Positions 7,795 through 15,496 of a stretch of DNA of 64,000 nucleotides are shown one piece after another. The number at the start of each line of letters is the position of its first letter. Within the stretch, counting starts at the first letter, position 1. The translations under genes and the position numbers were made by a program. The stretch comes from Treponema brennaborense DSM 12168 (GTDB taxonomy: Bacteria > Spirochaetota > Spirochaetia > Treponematales > Treponemataceae): assembly GCF_000212415.1 (NCBI RefSeq), contig NC_015500.1, positions 2,914,001-2,978,000 of the forward strand. The letters are read 5' to 3'. Under the pieces are notes generated by a model. That model saw only the letters and a program-made list of their open reading frames with translations, did not search any database and was not told the origin of the DNA.

Positions 7795-8526
7795 TCACGT
7801 AGCCGATTCCGCGCGTTTCATGCCGATAAACGCCGTTACCGATTTTTCGGGAGCCATAACGAGCGACGAAGTCAGCGTCAGTCCGATTTTCTGCGCGCAC
7901 GGCAGAATCGAAAAAAAGACACGCTGCACGTCGAGCGGAACGTCGCCGTATCCGGGGCTGTAGCGCGGCTTCAAAACGAAGCCGCCCGCAACGGCGAGCC
8001 GGGAAAGTTCCGCGTTCAGAAAATCCGCGTACGATTCGGCGAACATGGCGCCGGCCGCCTGCATGACCGCACCGCGCGCCGCGTCCAGTTTTGCCGATTT
8101 CCGGATCAGAAAATCGACCTGCGGCCCGATCGTCGCGGCGAACAGAATCACGCGGCTGCAGCCTGCAAGATTCCACGCCAGACAGGCGCTTTTCATCGTA
8201 TATCCGGCGAACGAACAGATTTCGGAACCGCCGGCGGCCGTGCCGGGGGCGGCTGCAGCGAATGCAGTCGCAGCGCCGCCGACGGTCAGCGGAAAAACCG
8301 CGTACACGGCCTGCGGGCGCAGAACCGGCCGCATGGCCGCGATGCATTCGGACACGAGCGCGGAGGTTTCCGGAGTGATCGCCTCCGCGTTCAAAAGGGC
8401 GGCTTTGGAATATCCGGCGTATCGATATACTTCGCGTTCGTCGGCGGCGAGCAGATTCGCCGAAAGCCGATGCTGATAGGTCGTTCCCGTTTCCATTCCG
8501 TTTGCCGGCAGATCGATCGTTTTCAT
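7795..8526 (-). CDS. Stand-alone MetH reactivation-domain protein
   Basis: A 243-residue protein matching the vitamin-B12-dependent methionine synthase activation domain. It has the C-terminal SAM-binding region KPRYSPGYGDVPLDVQ (~residues 189-204) and the closing LTLTSSLVMAPEKSVTAFIG. In Escherichia coli MetH this domain is fused at the C terminus and allows reductive methylation of oxidised cobalamin. Here it is a separate gene, so the MetH that starts at 295 may lack it. A central Ala-rich stretch (~88-99) is probably a loop. The start has no Shine-Dalgarno and lies 6 nt after a -10-like TATGCT, predicting a leaderless message. Confidence 0.88.
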   Translation of the reverse strand: MKTIDLPANGMETGTTYQHRLSANLLAADEREVYRYAGYSKAALLNAEAITPETSALVSECIAAMRPVLRPQAVYAVFPLTVGGAATAFAAAAPGTAAGGSEICSFAGYTMKSACLAWNLAGCSRVILFAATIGPQVDFLIRKSAKLDAARGAVMQAAGAMFAESYADFLNAELSRLAVAGGFVLKPRYSPGYGDVPLDVQRVFFSILPCAQKIGLTLTSSLVMAPEKSVTAFIGMKRAESAT

Positions 8527-8561
8527 GAAAAAAGCATAACTTTTTTACGGACTTAACGCAA
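8527..8561 (-). promoter_or_regulatory. Leaderless-type promoter of the MetH reactivation gene
   Basis: Minus strand: TTGCGT (8556-8561), 17-bp spacer, TATGCT (8533-8538), then TTTTTC and ATG. +1 is predicted on the A of the start codon. Confidence 0.6.
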
Positions 8562-8584
8562 CGAATATGATATGATTTTCCATC

Positions 8585-9457
8585 ATGAAACGATTACGCG
8601 CATTCATACTGGCGATTCTCGTCTGCACCGGAACGGGCGGACCGCTGCTTTCCGCAGCGGCAGAAACTGTTTCCGCCGGCTCTCCCCGGCGGATCGTTTC
8701 ACTTTCGCCTGCGGTCACTGAAATCGTTTTCGCGCTCGGAGCGGAACGTTCGCTTCAAGCCCGTACCGACTACTGCGACTGGCCGCCGCAAGCAGCTGCT
8801 ATTCCTTCCGTCGGCGGGTTTGACGGCAAGGCGACCAGTCTCGAAAAAATCCTGTCTTTCAGGCCCGATCTGGTCTGCGTTACCGCCGGTATGCACGATC
8901 ATCTTATCGCACCGCTTGAAAAATACGGTATCGGCGTGTTCGTGTCTTCCGCGGACACCGTTGAAGACGTACTCTCCGAAATAACCGAGCTTGCCCGAAT
9001 TACCGGATGCGAACGCAGCGGAGACACGCTCGTTGCCGGAATCAGGGCGCAGCTCGCACAGGCGCGCGCGCTTCTACGGGACGGACCGCCGGTCCGCGTT
9101 TTTTGGGAAGTGTCGGCATCTCCATATTTTACCTGCGGAAAGAATTCTTTCATAAACGACGTGCTCGCTTGTGCGGGAGCCGTAAACGTCTTCGCCGACG
9201 TTACGCAGCCGTACCCGCAGGTAAGTGAAGAAAGCATCATTGCGCGCGCGCCGGACGTTATCATCGTTCCCTCTTACGGAGGAATAGACGCGGCGGCGGC
9301 CGTACTGAAACGCCGCGCTTGGGAAAACGTCCCCGCGGTGCGGAATCGGAACGTGTTCAGCGTCGACGCCGACGTCGTTTCCCGTCCGGGGCCGCGAATC
9401 GGACAGGCGGCGCTGCTGATCGCGCAATTACTGTACGCGCGGGACGGCAACCGATGA
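8585..9457 (+). CDS. btuF: B12-type ABC transporter substrate-binding protein
   Basis: A 290-residue periplasmic binding protein of the BtuF/FhuD class III fold. A signal peptide (to about residue 26, ending SAAAETVSA) is followed by RIVSLSPAVTEIVFALGA, GGFDGKATSLEKILSFRPDLV, and a C-terminal FSVDADVVSRPGPRIGQAA. These motifs place it among haem, iron-siderophore and cobalamin binding proteins. Adjacency to the MetH activation gene and to metH favours cobalamin. The stop overlaps the permease start (ATGA). A TATGAT at 8571-8576 ends 8 nt before the ATG, so the leader is at most a few nucleotides. No cobalamin riboswitch fits in the 58-bp gap. Confidence 0.82.
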   Translation: MKRLRAFILAILVCTGTGGPLLSAAAETVSAGSPRRIVSLSPAVTEIVFALGAERSLQARTDYCDWPPQAAAIPSVGGFDGKATSLEKILSFRPDLVCVTAGMHDHLIAPLEKYGIGVFVSSADTVEDVLSEITELARITGCERSGDTLVAGIRAQLAQARALLRDGPPVRVFWEVSASPYFTCGKNSFINDVLACAGAVNVFADVTQPYPQVSEESIIARAPDVIIVPSYGGIDAAAAVLKRRAWENVPAVRNRNVFSVDADVVSRPGPRIGQAALLIAQLLYARDGNR

Positions 9458-10545
9458 AAATCTCCGCGCCGCACCCGGTGCGCACCGGAACTTCGCTCAC
9501 CGTACGATTCACGGCCACCGCGTTGTTTTTGCTGGCCGCCGCCGCTGCAGGTATCGCTTTCGGCACCGAACGCATTCCGTTCCGTGAAATCGGGAACGCC
9601 CTGTTCCGCCCTGCCGCCGCCGATCCGTTTGCCGCCGTCATCGTCAGGGAACTGCGGCTGCCGCGCGTGCTGCTCGCCGGCCTGAGCGGCGCGCTGCTCG
9701 CCAGTGCGGGAGCCGCTTTCCAGGGATTTTTCCGTAATCCGCTCGCCGAATCGGGAATCATGGGAATCTCGTCGGGAGCAGCGTTGGGGGCGGTGCTGAG
9801 CGCGTTCATTCCCGCGGCAACGGGAATCGCAGGCGCAGCGGAGCTTGCTTCACGGTTTCCGCAATTCATGCAGGCAAACGTAACGACCGTCTGCGCGTTC
9901 TGCGGCGCGGCGGCGGCGGCGTTTCTGATATACGCCGCGTCAAAATTGACGGCACGTTCGGGCGGAACGATTGCGATTCTGCTGACGGGAACCGCCGCCG
10001 GAACGTTTTTTTCAGCGGTAACGTCCGTCGTACTGCTCGTCAAAGATACGGAACTGCACCGGATGTTCGTGTGGACGCTCGGCAGCTTCAACGGCAAAGG
10101 CTGGAGCGAACTGGCGTTCGTACTGCCGGCGGCGGTGCTGTCCGCAGTGCTGCTCGCCGGCTGCGCCCGTTTTTTGGACGTCCTGAGCGGCGGCGAACGT
10201 ACCGCGCAAGCGCTCGGTCTTGATCCCGCTCACGCGCGGCTGCTGGTTCTGACGGCCGGCTCGCTCGCGTCGGCAGCCGCCGTCTGCGCGGGCGGCACCA
10301 TCGGATTCGTAGGGCTGATCGCACCGCACGTCGCGCGGAGGCTGTTCAGCCCGCGTCACGCCGTTCTGATACCGGCAAGCATGATGGGCGGCGCCGTGTT
10401 TCTCATAACCTGCGATACTGCCGCGCGAACCGTTGCGGCTCCGGCGGAAATTCCGGTGGGAATCATCACCGCGCTCGCCGGCGCGCCGTTTTTCATATCG
10501 ATACTGTTCGGCGGCCGCAACCGGACGGGGAATTTCAATGAATAA
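9454..10545 (+). CDS. btuC: FecCD/BtuC-type ABC permease
   Basis: A 363-residue permease with about ten hydrophobic segments. It has RELRLPRVLLAGLSGALLAS and GAAFQGFFRNPLAESGIMGI near the N terminus, and the coupling loop GTIGFVGLIAPHVARRLF towards the C terminus. All are FecCD-family hallmarks. The start ATG at 9454 overlaps the preceding stop, so the longer upstream frame is not needed. It pairs with btuF and btuD to form a cobalamin or iron-chelate importer; the cobalamin assignment rests on context. Confidence 0.88.
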   Translation: MKISAPHPVRTGTSLTVRFTATALFLLAAAAAGIAFGTERIPFREIGNALFRPAAADPFAAVIVRELRLPRVLLAGLSGALLASAGAAFQGFFRNPLAESGIMGISSGAALGAVLSAFIPAATGIAGAAELASRFPQFMQANVTTVCAFCGAAAAAFLIYAASKLTARSGGTIAILLTGTAAGTFFSAVTSVVLLVKDTELHRMFVWTLGSFNGKGWSELAFVLPAAVLSAVLLAGCARFLDVLSGGERTAQALGLDPAHARLLVLTAGSLASAAAVCAGGTIGFVGLIAPHVARRLFSPRHAVLIPASMMGGAVFLITCDTAARTVAAPAEIPVGIITALAGAPFFISILFGGRNRTGNFNE

Positions 10546-11368
10546 CGTATGCGTGCGGCGGCTCGACGCTTTTTACGGAAAAACGCAAATCCTGAGCGAT
10601 ATTTCGCTTTCGGCGGAAGCCGGACGCTGCACGTTCCTGACCGGGCCGAACGGAAGCGGCAAATCCACGCTGCTCGCCGTTTTGGCAGGAATCGACGTAC
10701 CGGGGCTCATCTGCGGAGCCGGAAAAAAATCTCCGCCGGTAACGCTCGACGGAGAGCCGCTCGCGTCGTTTTCCCGCAAAGCGCTTTCGCGCAGAATCGC
10801 GTTCATGCCGCAGCACGAATCGATCGTCTGGAATTACACCGTGCGCGACGTGATTCTTGCCGGACGATACGCGCATACGGGCTTTTTCGGTTCATACGCC
10901 GAAGCCGATTACGAGGCCGCACGCCGCGCCGCCGCTGAATTGGAACTCGAACCGCTGCTGGATCGCTCCGTCACGACGCTTTCAGGCGGAGAATTCCAGC
11001 GGGTCAGAATCGCCCGCGCACTCGCGCAGGAACCGGGCGTCCTGCTGCTCGACGAACCGGCGGCGAATCTCGATTTTACGTTCAGATTTTGTCTGCTCGA
11101 TACGATCCGACGTCTCGCCCGGCGCAAAAATCTGACGGTCGTCGTTTCGATCCACGATCTCGATCTTGCCGCCGCGTTCGCCGACGTACTGGCGCTGCTT
11201 TCGCCGATCGGGCGCGCGAGGGAAAACGGAGCGGCACAGCTGTGCACGGGCACGCCGGAATCGGTTCTGACGCCGGACTTGTTGTACCGCGCGTACGGCA
11301 AAAAATTCGGCGTCTACACCCACCCGGCGTACGGCTGTCCGACGGCGTTCGTCGTTCCGTCCCAATAA
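10538..11368 (+). CDS. btuD: ABC importer ATP-binding protein (BtuD/FepC-type)
   Basis: A 276-residue ATPase: Walker A GPNGSGKST, Q-loop AFMPQHE, signature LSGGEFQRVRIARAL, Walker B VLLLDEPAANLD and H-loop VVVSIHDLDLA. The start at 10538 overlaps the permease stop by 8 bp. A small insertion near residues 62-72 (CGAGKKSPPVT) lies between Walker A and the Q-loop. It energises the BtuFC importer. A GC-rich hairpin follows the stop at 11372-11397. Confidence 0.9.
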   Translation: MNNVCVRRLDAFYGKTQILSDISLSAEAGRCTFLTGPNGSGKSTLLAVLAGIDVPGLICGAGKKSPPVTLDGEPLASFSRKALSRRIAFMPQHESIVWNYTVRDVILAGRYAHTGFFGSYAEADYEAARRAAAELELEPLLDRSVTTLSGGEFQRVRIARALAQEPGVLLLDEPAANLDFTFRFCLLDTIRRLARRKNLTVVVSIHDLDLAAAFADVLALLSPIGRARENGAAQLCTGTPESVLTPDLLYRAYGKKFGVYTHPAYGCPTAFVVPSQ

Positions 11369-11371
11369 AAC

Positions 11372-11397
11372 GCCGGCCGTACATTCAGGCGGCCGGC
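11372..11397 (+). terminator. GC-rich hairpin after btuD
   Basis: Perfect 8-bp stem GCCGGCCG / CGGCCGGC around a 10-nt loop, three bases after the stop. No T tract follows, so intrinsic termination is uncertain. Confidence 0.4.
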
Positions 11398-11586
11398 CGT
11401 AAATTCACGGCGACCGGCGCTGTAAACGTAAACGCAACAGTAACAATAACGGTAACCGGCGCCGTAATCGGCGCGCCGATGCGCACACTGCGGCAGCCGA
11501 TGATTCCGGCAGACGAATAGCACACGCAGGCAAGTCGGGCGGCAGGCTGAATATCGGTGTTTCTCCGAAAAACCGACGAGGTTCGC

Positions 11587-11624
11587 TTGACATACACTTA
11601 TTAAAATACTTATAATAAGTGTAT
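11587..11624 (+). promoter_or_regulatory. ROK-gene promoter with overlapping operator
   Basis: TTGACA (11587-11592), 18-bp spacer, TATAAT (11611-11616), 6 nt, then ATG 11623. A perfect 11-bp inverted repeat, ATACACTTATT / AATAAGTGTAT (11592-11602 and 11614-11624), covers the spacer, the -10 and the first two bases of the start codon. This fits autorepression by the ROK protein and a leaderless message. Confidence 0.85.
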
Positions 11625-12675
11625 GAATGAATCCTGCGGAAACGCACTCGTTGTAAAAGAAGTAAACACCGCGCTCGTCTCCAAAGCGCTGCAAAATTGC
11701 CGGACGGCAACCAAACAGGAACTGTCGCAGCTCACCGGATTAAGTTTGATGACGGTGGGAACCATCCTTCTGCAATTGGAAGAAAGCGGTGAAGTACTGC
11801 AAGGCGAACAAGTTCCTTCAGCGGGAGGGCGGCCGTCGAGGCAGTACCGCTACAACGCCGACTCGACCCTGCGGCTCGCCGTTCAGACGCTCAAAAAGGA
11901 CGGATTCGACACGGCGGAAATCTGCGTTGCAAACGCGTTCGATGAAATCGTGTACCTGAAGGAATTCCGGGTTTCTCACATGGAAGCGCAATCGTTTTTT
12001 GCACCGATCGACGACGTGCTGAACGCCTACCCGGCGATTCGGTCGATCGCCGTCGGCTTGCCCGGCGTCGTACAGGGCGACACCGTCGTTTCATGCGACT
12101 TCGGGCGGCTCGCCGGCTGCGATTTGGGCACGCTGTTCCGCGAACGGTACGGGTTACCCGTCGTGCTTGACAACGACGTAAACTGCGTCGTCGCGGGTCG
12201 GTGCGGAGGGCGGGAATTGCAGCCGGAAACGGCGGTGGTGGCATTGTATTTTCCGCGCGTCTGCGCGCTGGGTGCGGGAATCTGGATCGGCAGCGGCGTG
12301 TACCGCGGGTTCCGCAGTTACGCGGGTGAAGTTTCCGACATGCCGCTCGGCATCGACTGGTGCAGCGATCAAACGCTGTACGACGATGAACTGAAACTCG
12401 CCGCCGCGATTGCAAAGCTCGTAACCTCCCTGTGCTGCGTACTCGATCCGCAGGAAATCGTCTTATACGGGCGAGTTTTGACGGAACGGCATCTGAATCT
12501 CATACTGGAGCATCTGAAACGGACGGATAAGCTGTCCGGCGACGCCTGCTCCGGTACCCGGGCGCGGCTGCCAGAAATAGTACTTTCACCTGAATTTGAA
12601 ACCGATTACCGGAACGGACTGCTGCATCAGGCTCGCAGTCTCTTAAAACCGGCATTTGAATTAAGAAGGAACTGA
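11623..12675 (+). CDS. ROK-family transcriptional repressor
   Basis: A 350-residue protein. An N-terminal winged helix (CRTATKQELSQLTGLSLMTV then AGGRPSRQYRYN) is followed by a ROK actin-like domain with VGLPGVVQGD and LDNDVNCVVAG. The canonical ROK zinc motif (CxCGxxGCxE) that follows GH in sugar-binding members is absent: the protein runs AGEVSDMPLGIDW with no cysteine cluster. It therefore resembles a NagC/XylR-type regulator with a degenerate sugar-kinase fold. A second in-frame ATG at 11627 does not exist in the same frame, so 11623 stands. It is followed 2 bp later by the MFS gene, its likely target. Confidence 0.87.
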   Translation: MNESCGNALVVKEVNTALVSKALQNCRTATKQELSQLTGLSLMTVGTILLQLEESGEVLQGEQVPSAGGRPSRQYRYNADSTLRLAVQTLKKDGFDTAEICVANAFDEIVYLKEFRVSHMEAQSFFAPIDDVLNAYPAIRSIAVGLPGVVQGDTVVSCDFGRLAGCDLGTLFRERYGLPVVLDNDVNCVVAGRCGGRELQPETAVVALYFPRVCALGAGIWIGSGVYRGFRSYAGEVSDMPLGIDWCSDQTLYDDELKLAAAIAKLVTSLCCVLDPQEIVLYGRVLTERHLNLILEHLKRTDKLSGDACSGTRARLPEIVLSPEFETDYRNGLLHQARSLLKPAFELRRN

Positions 12676-12677
12676 TC

Positions 12678-13886
12678 ATGTCCATTCTCATTTTGTGCAT
12701 CATTTACGCCGCTTTTATCAGTCTGGGCTTGCCCGACGGAATGCTCGGCGCCGCGTGGCCTACGATACGCGGTCAATTCGGCCTGCCGCTCGGATACGCG
12801 GGGTTCGTTTCGCTCACGATTTCAGCCGGAACGATCGTTTCGTCGCTTTTGAGCGTCAAAGTACTGCGCCGCTTCGGTACCGGGAAAGTGTCGGCGGTGA
12901 GCGTTCTGCTGACCGCGGTCGGTCTGCTGGGATTTTCGCTTGCGCCGTCTTTCGGATGGCTGTTTCTGTTCGCGATTCCTCTCGGCATCGGCGGAGGCGC
13001 CATAGACAGCGGTTTGAACGAATACGTGGCTGAACATTATAAAGCGAGCCACATGAATTTCCTGCACAGTTTTTGGGGAATCGGCGCGCTTACCGGGCCG
13101 CTGGTCATGTCGGCTTTTATCAGGCAAAACGGCGTGTGGCAAAACGGATACCGTTTTACCGCCGCGGTGCAATTCGTACTGGTAATCGTCATGTTTTGCG
13201 CACTGCCGGTGTGGAAGCGGGCCGAACGGAAAAGCCGGCTCGAACACGAAGCGCTTTTGGCGCGCGCCGAGCGGGAAAATATCACGCATCCGGCAAAAAA
13301 AACGTTCATCGAAAGTATCCGCGTGCCGGGCGTAAAAGAAGTGCTGCTGTGTTTTATGACGTACGCGAGTATGGAGTTCATGCTCGGTCTGTGGGGCTCA
13401 AGCTATTTGACTGCCGTAAAAGGCTTTGAAACGGCGCGGGCGGCGGCCTGGGTATCGCTGTATTACGGCGGAATTACCGCCGGGCGCTTTTTATGCGGAT
13501 TTCTCGCCATGAAACTTTCAAATAAAACGCTTATCCGTACCGGTGCACTCACCGCGCTCACGGGTGTCGCGTGCCTTTTTGCCGGACATTACACCGGAGT
13601 CGGCGACTGGTGCACGTTGTGCGGGTTCATATTCTTCGGTCTCGGCTGTGCGCCGATTTTTCCCGCCATGCTGCACGAAACGCCCGCGCGGTTCGGCAAA
13701 GACAACGCGCAGGCGGTCATGGGCTTTCAAATGGCGGTGGCGTACACGTCTTCGGCACTGATGCCGCCGCTGTTCGGCTGGGTGGCGACGATTGCGTCGG
13801 TATCCATTTTACCGTGGGTGCTCGCCGGCTTCGCGCTCGTCCTTTTCATCTGTTCGGAGAAGGCGAACGGTATATTCAAAAAATAA
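12678..13886 (+). CDS. MFS transporter, sugar-porter-like
   Basis: A 402-residue protein with about twelve hydrophobic segments. N-terminal half: ISLGLPDGMLGAAWPTIRG and IDSGLNEYVAEHY with FLHSFWGIGALTGP. C-terminal half: YYGGITAGRFLCGFLAMKL and the closing WVLAGFALVLF. The NxxHxxFGxGxxxGP-like pattern resembles the FucP/glucose-galactose branch, so an imported monosaccharide is plausible, and the preceding ROK repressor agrees. AAGGA lies 7 nt upstream of the ATG. The two genes form an operon. Confidence 0.85.
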   Translation: MSILILCIIYAAFISLGLPDGMLGAAWPTIRGQFGLPLGYAGFVSLTISAGTIVSSLLSVKVLRRFGTGKVSAVSVLLTAVGLLGFSLAPSFGWLFLFAIPLGIGGGAIDSGLNEYVAEHYKASHMNFLHSFWGIGALTGPLVMSAFIRQNGVWQNGYRFTAAVQFVLVIVMFCALPVWKRAERKSRLEHEALLARAERENITHPAKKTFIESIRVPGVKEVLLCFMTYASMEFMLGLWGSSYLTAVKGFETARAAAWVSLYYGGITAGRFLCGFLAMKLSNKTLIRTGALTALTGVACLFAGHYTGVGDWCTLCGFIFFGLGCAPIFPAMLHETPARFGKDNAQAVMGFQMAVAYTSSALMPPLFGWVATIASVSILPWVLAGFALVLFICSEKANGIFKK

Positions 13887-13897
13887 GCGTCGGGCGG

Positions 13898-13960
13898 ATT
13901 CAGTCGGGCGGCACCCGCCGACCGGCACTCAGTCTGCCGGAATTCAGTCGGGCAGCACCC
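13898..13960. repeat. Imperfect 44-bp-period repeat after the MFS gene
   Basis: ATTCAGTCGGGCGGCACCC (13898-13916) recurs as ATTCAGTCGGGCAGCACCC (13942-13960). A related motif, TGTCGGGCGGCACTCAGTC, follows the GH30 stop at about 26257. No gene lies in 13887-14032. Confidence 0.7.
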
Positions 13961-14032
13961 GGCCGGACGTGTAACGGCTGCGCGCCGATTTATCCGGCCG
14001 GGATTCGGCCGGATGCTTGGGGCACCACGGCA

Positions 14033-15496
14033 TCAGCCGGCAAAATGTGTTTGGGATTCCTTTACTTTACGATACTCGCCCGGCGACATACCGGTCGCCT
14101 CCTTGAACGTTTTCATAAAGTATTTTACATCACTGAAACCGGATTTCTGCGCGACTTCATACACTTTGTAGCAGCCTTTACTCAGCAGCCGCTGGGCTTC
14201 CGTAATCCTGATACGCTTCAGATATTCGTTAAAATTGATTCCGACGTGCTCTTTGAATTTCTCGGAAAACCAAGTATAGTTTACCGATACGTGGTTCGCA
14301 ACCATCGCCATATTGATGTTTTTTGCAAAATGAGTTTTGACGTATTCAAGCGCGTCGGTAATGAACGGATATTCGGCGGTATTTTGCTGCAAAAGCGCCG
14401 CAAGATAGACGGTGTAATCACAAATGCAGGTTTTCCACTCGTTTACGGAAGCAAACTGCCAAATATTTTCTATCATAATACTTTTCAGATGCAGATACAT
14501 ATCCGAACCGCTGCATCCGGGAAAACGCTTGAACAAATTGTTCATGACTTTGTTGTACAGATAATACAATACGGCAGCGCGGCGGGGATCCGAAATCTTT
14601 GCAAAATCGAACAGCAGTTCCATATCGCGCTGAATTTCGGCAACGGACGCAATATCGAGCCGGCTGATACATTTTTCATACGCGCTGTCTATTGCCGAAA
14701 AATCGGATACAGCCGATGATTCCGTAAAACGGAACACGCCCGGTGAACGGCGACCCGCAGAATCGGCAAAAAACGACTGCAAAAGCGCCGCAAACGCCTG
14801 CATCCGAAGCGTGCGCAGGGCCGAAAGGTTACCGGAAGAAGCGCTGATTCCCGCCGAAAAAGAAGCAGCCGACAAATCGGTTTCCAAAAGATACACCGCT
14901 TCGCAGGGTACGACGAGCATAACGAAATCTTTTTTCTGTTCAAGCACATAAAAACGGACGGGCTGCAGAATCCGGGAAACGACGGCAAGGCACCGTGCGC
15001 CCGTAACCGCCGTGCAGCACAATCCGTTATCAAAACGGAAACTGCCGGGCACACAACTGCTGTCGAACCGGCCTTCGTCCGCAATTTTTTTGAGCATCTG
15101 TTCCGTTCTGGCTTTTTCTTCTTTACGCGATACGGCGATCGCCGTGTTGACTGCCGAAATCAGTTCTTTTTTATCAACCGGTTTAAGAATATATGAAACG
15201 GCGCCGCCGGCAATCGCCTCTTTTGCATACGAAAAATCGTCAAATCCGCTCAAAACGATGAGTGAAGGCCGCTGCTCGCACTGCGCAAGCCGATGCATCA
15301 GCTCCACGCCGTCCATACAGGGCATTCGGATATCGGTAATGATTAAATCCGGCAATTCGGTCGTACACAATTCGAGCGCTTCCGCTCCGTTTTTTGCTTC
15401 CAGAACGGAAACGGGAACACCCAGCGAATCCGTAATGATTTTCTTGATACCGGCGCGGATCAATTTTTCATCGTCGGCAATAACGATCGTTATCAT
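14033..15496 (-). CDS. Response regulator with AraC output domain (YesN-like)
   Basis: A 487-residue protein. Residues 1-125 are a receiver: MITIVIADDEKLIRAGIKKI, phospho-acceptor Asp in LIITDIRMPCMDG, and KPVDKKEL. A long middle region of about 250 residues has no recognised motif. Two AraC helix-turn-helix motifs close the protein (VSVNYTWFSEKFKEHVGINF, and YEVAQKSGFSDVKYFMKTFK). The ATG at 15496 overlaps the kinase stop (ATGA), so the longer upstream frame is rejected. With the kinase it should control the adjacent sugar importer and glycosidases. Confidence 0.92.
   Translation of the reverse strand: MITIVIADDEKLIRAGIKKIITDSLGVPVSVLEAKNGAEALELCTTELPDLIITDIRMPCMDGVELMHRLAQCEQRPSLIVLSGFDDFSYAKEAIAGGAVSYILKPVDKKELISAVNTAIAVSRKEEKARTEQMLKKIADEGRFDSSCVPGSFRFDNGLCCTAVTGARCLAVVSRILQPVRFYVLEQKKDFVMLVVPCEAVYLLETDLSAASFSAGISASSGNLSALRTLRMQAFAALLQSFFADSAGRRSPGVFRFTESSAVSDFSAIDSAYEKCISRLDIASVAEIQRDMELLFDFAKISDPRRAAVLYYLYNKVMNNLFKRFPGCSGSDMYLHLKSIMIENIWQFASVNEWKTCICDYTVYLAALLQQNTAEYPFITDALEYVKTHFAKNINMAMVANHVSVNYTWFSEKFKEHVGINFNEYLKRIRITEAQRLLSKGCYKVYEVAQKSGFSDVKYFMKTFKEATGMSPGEYRKVKESQTHFAG

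Noticed and set aside
8527-8584. Cobalamin riboswitch before btuF
   Set aside because: The 58-bp gap is too short for the ~200-nt element and contains promoters instead.
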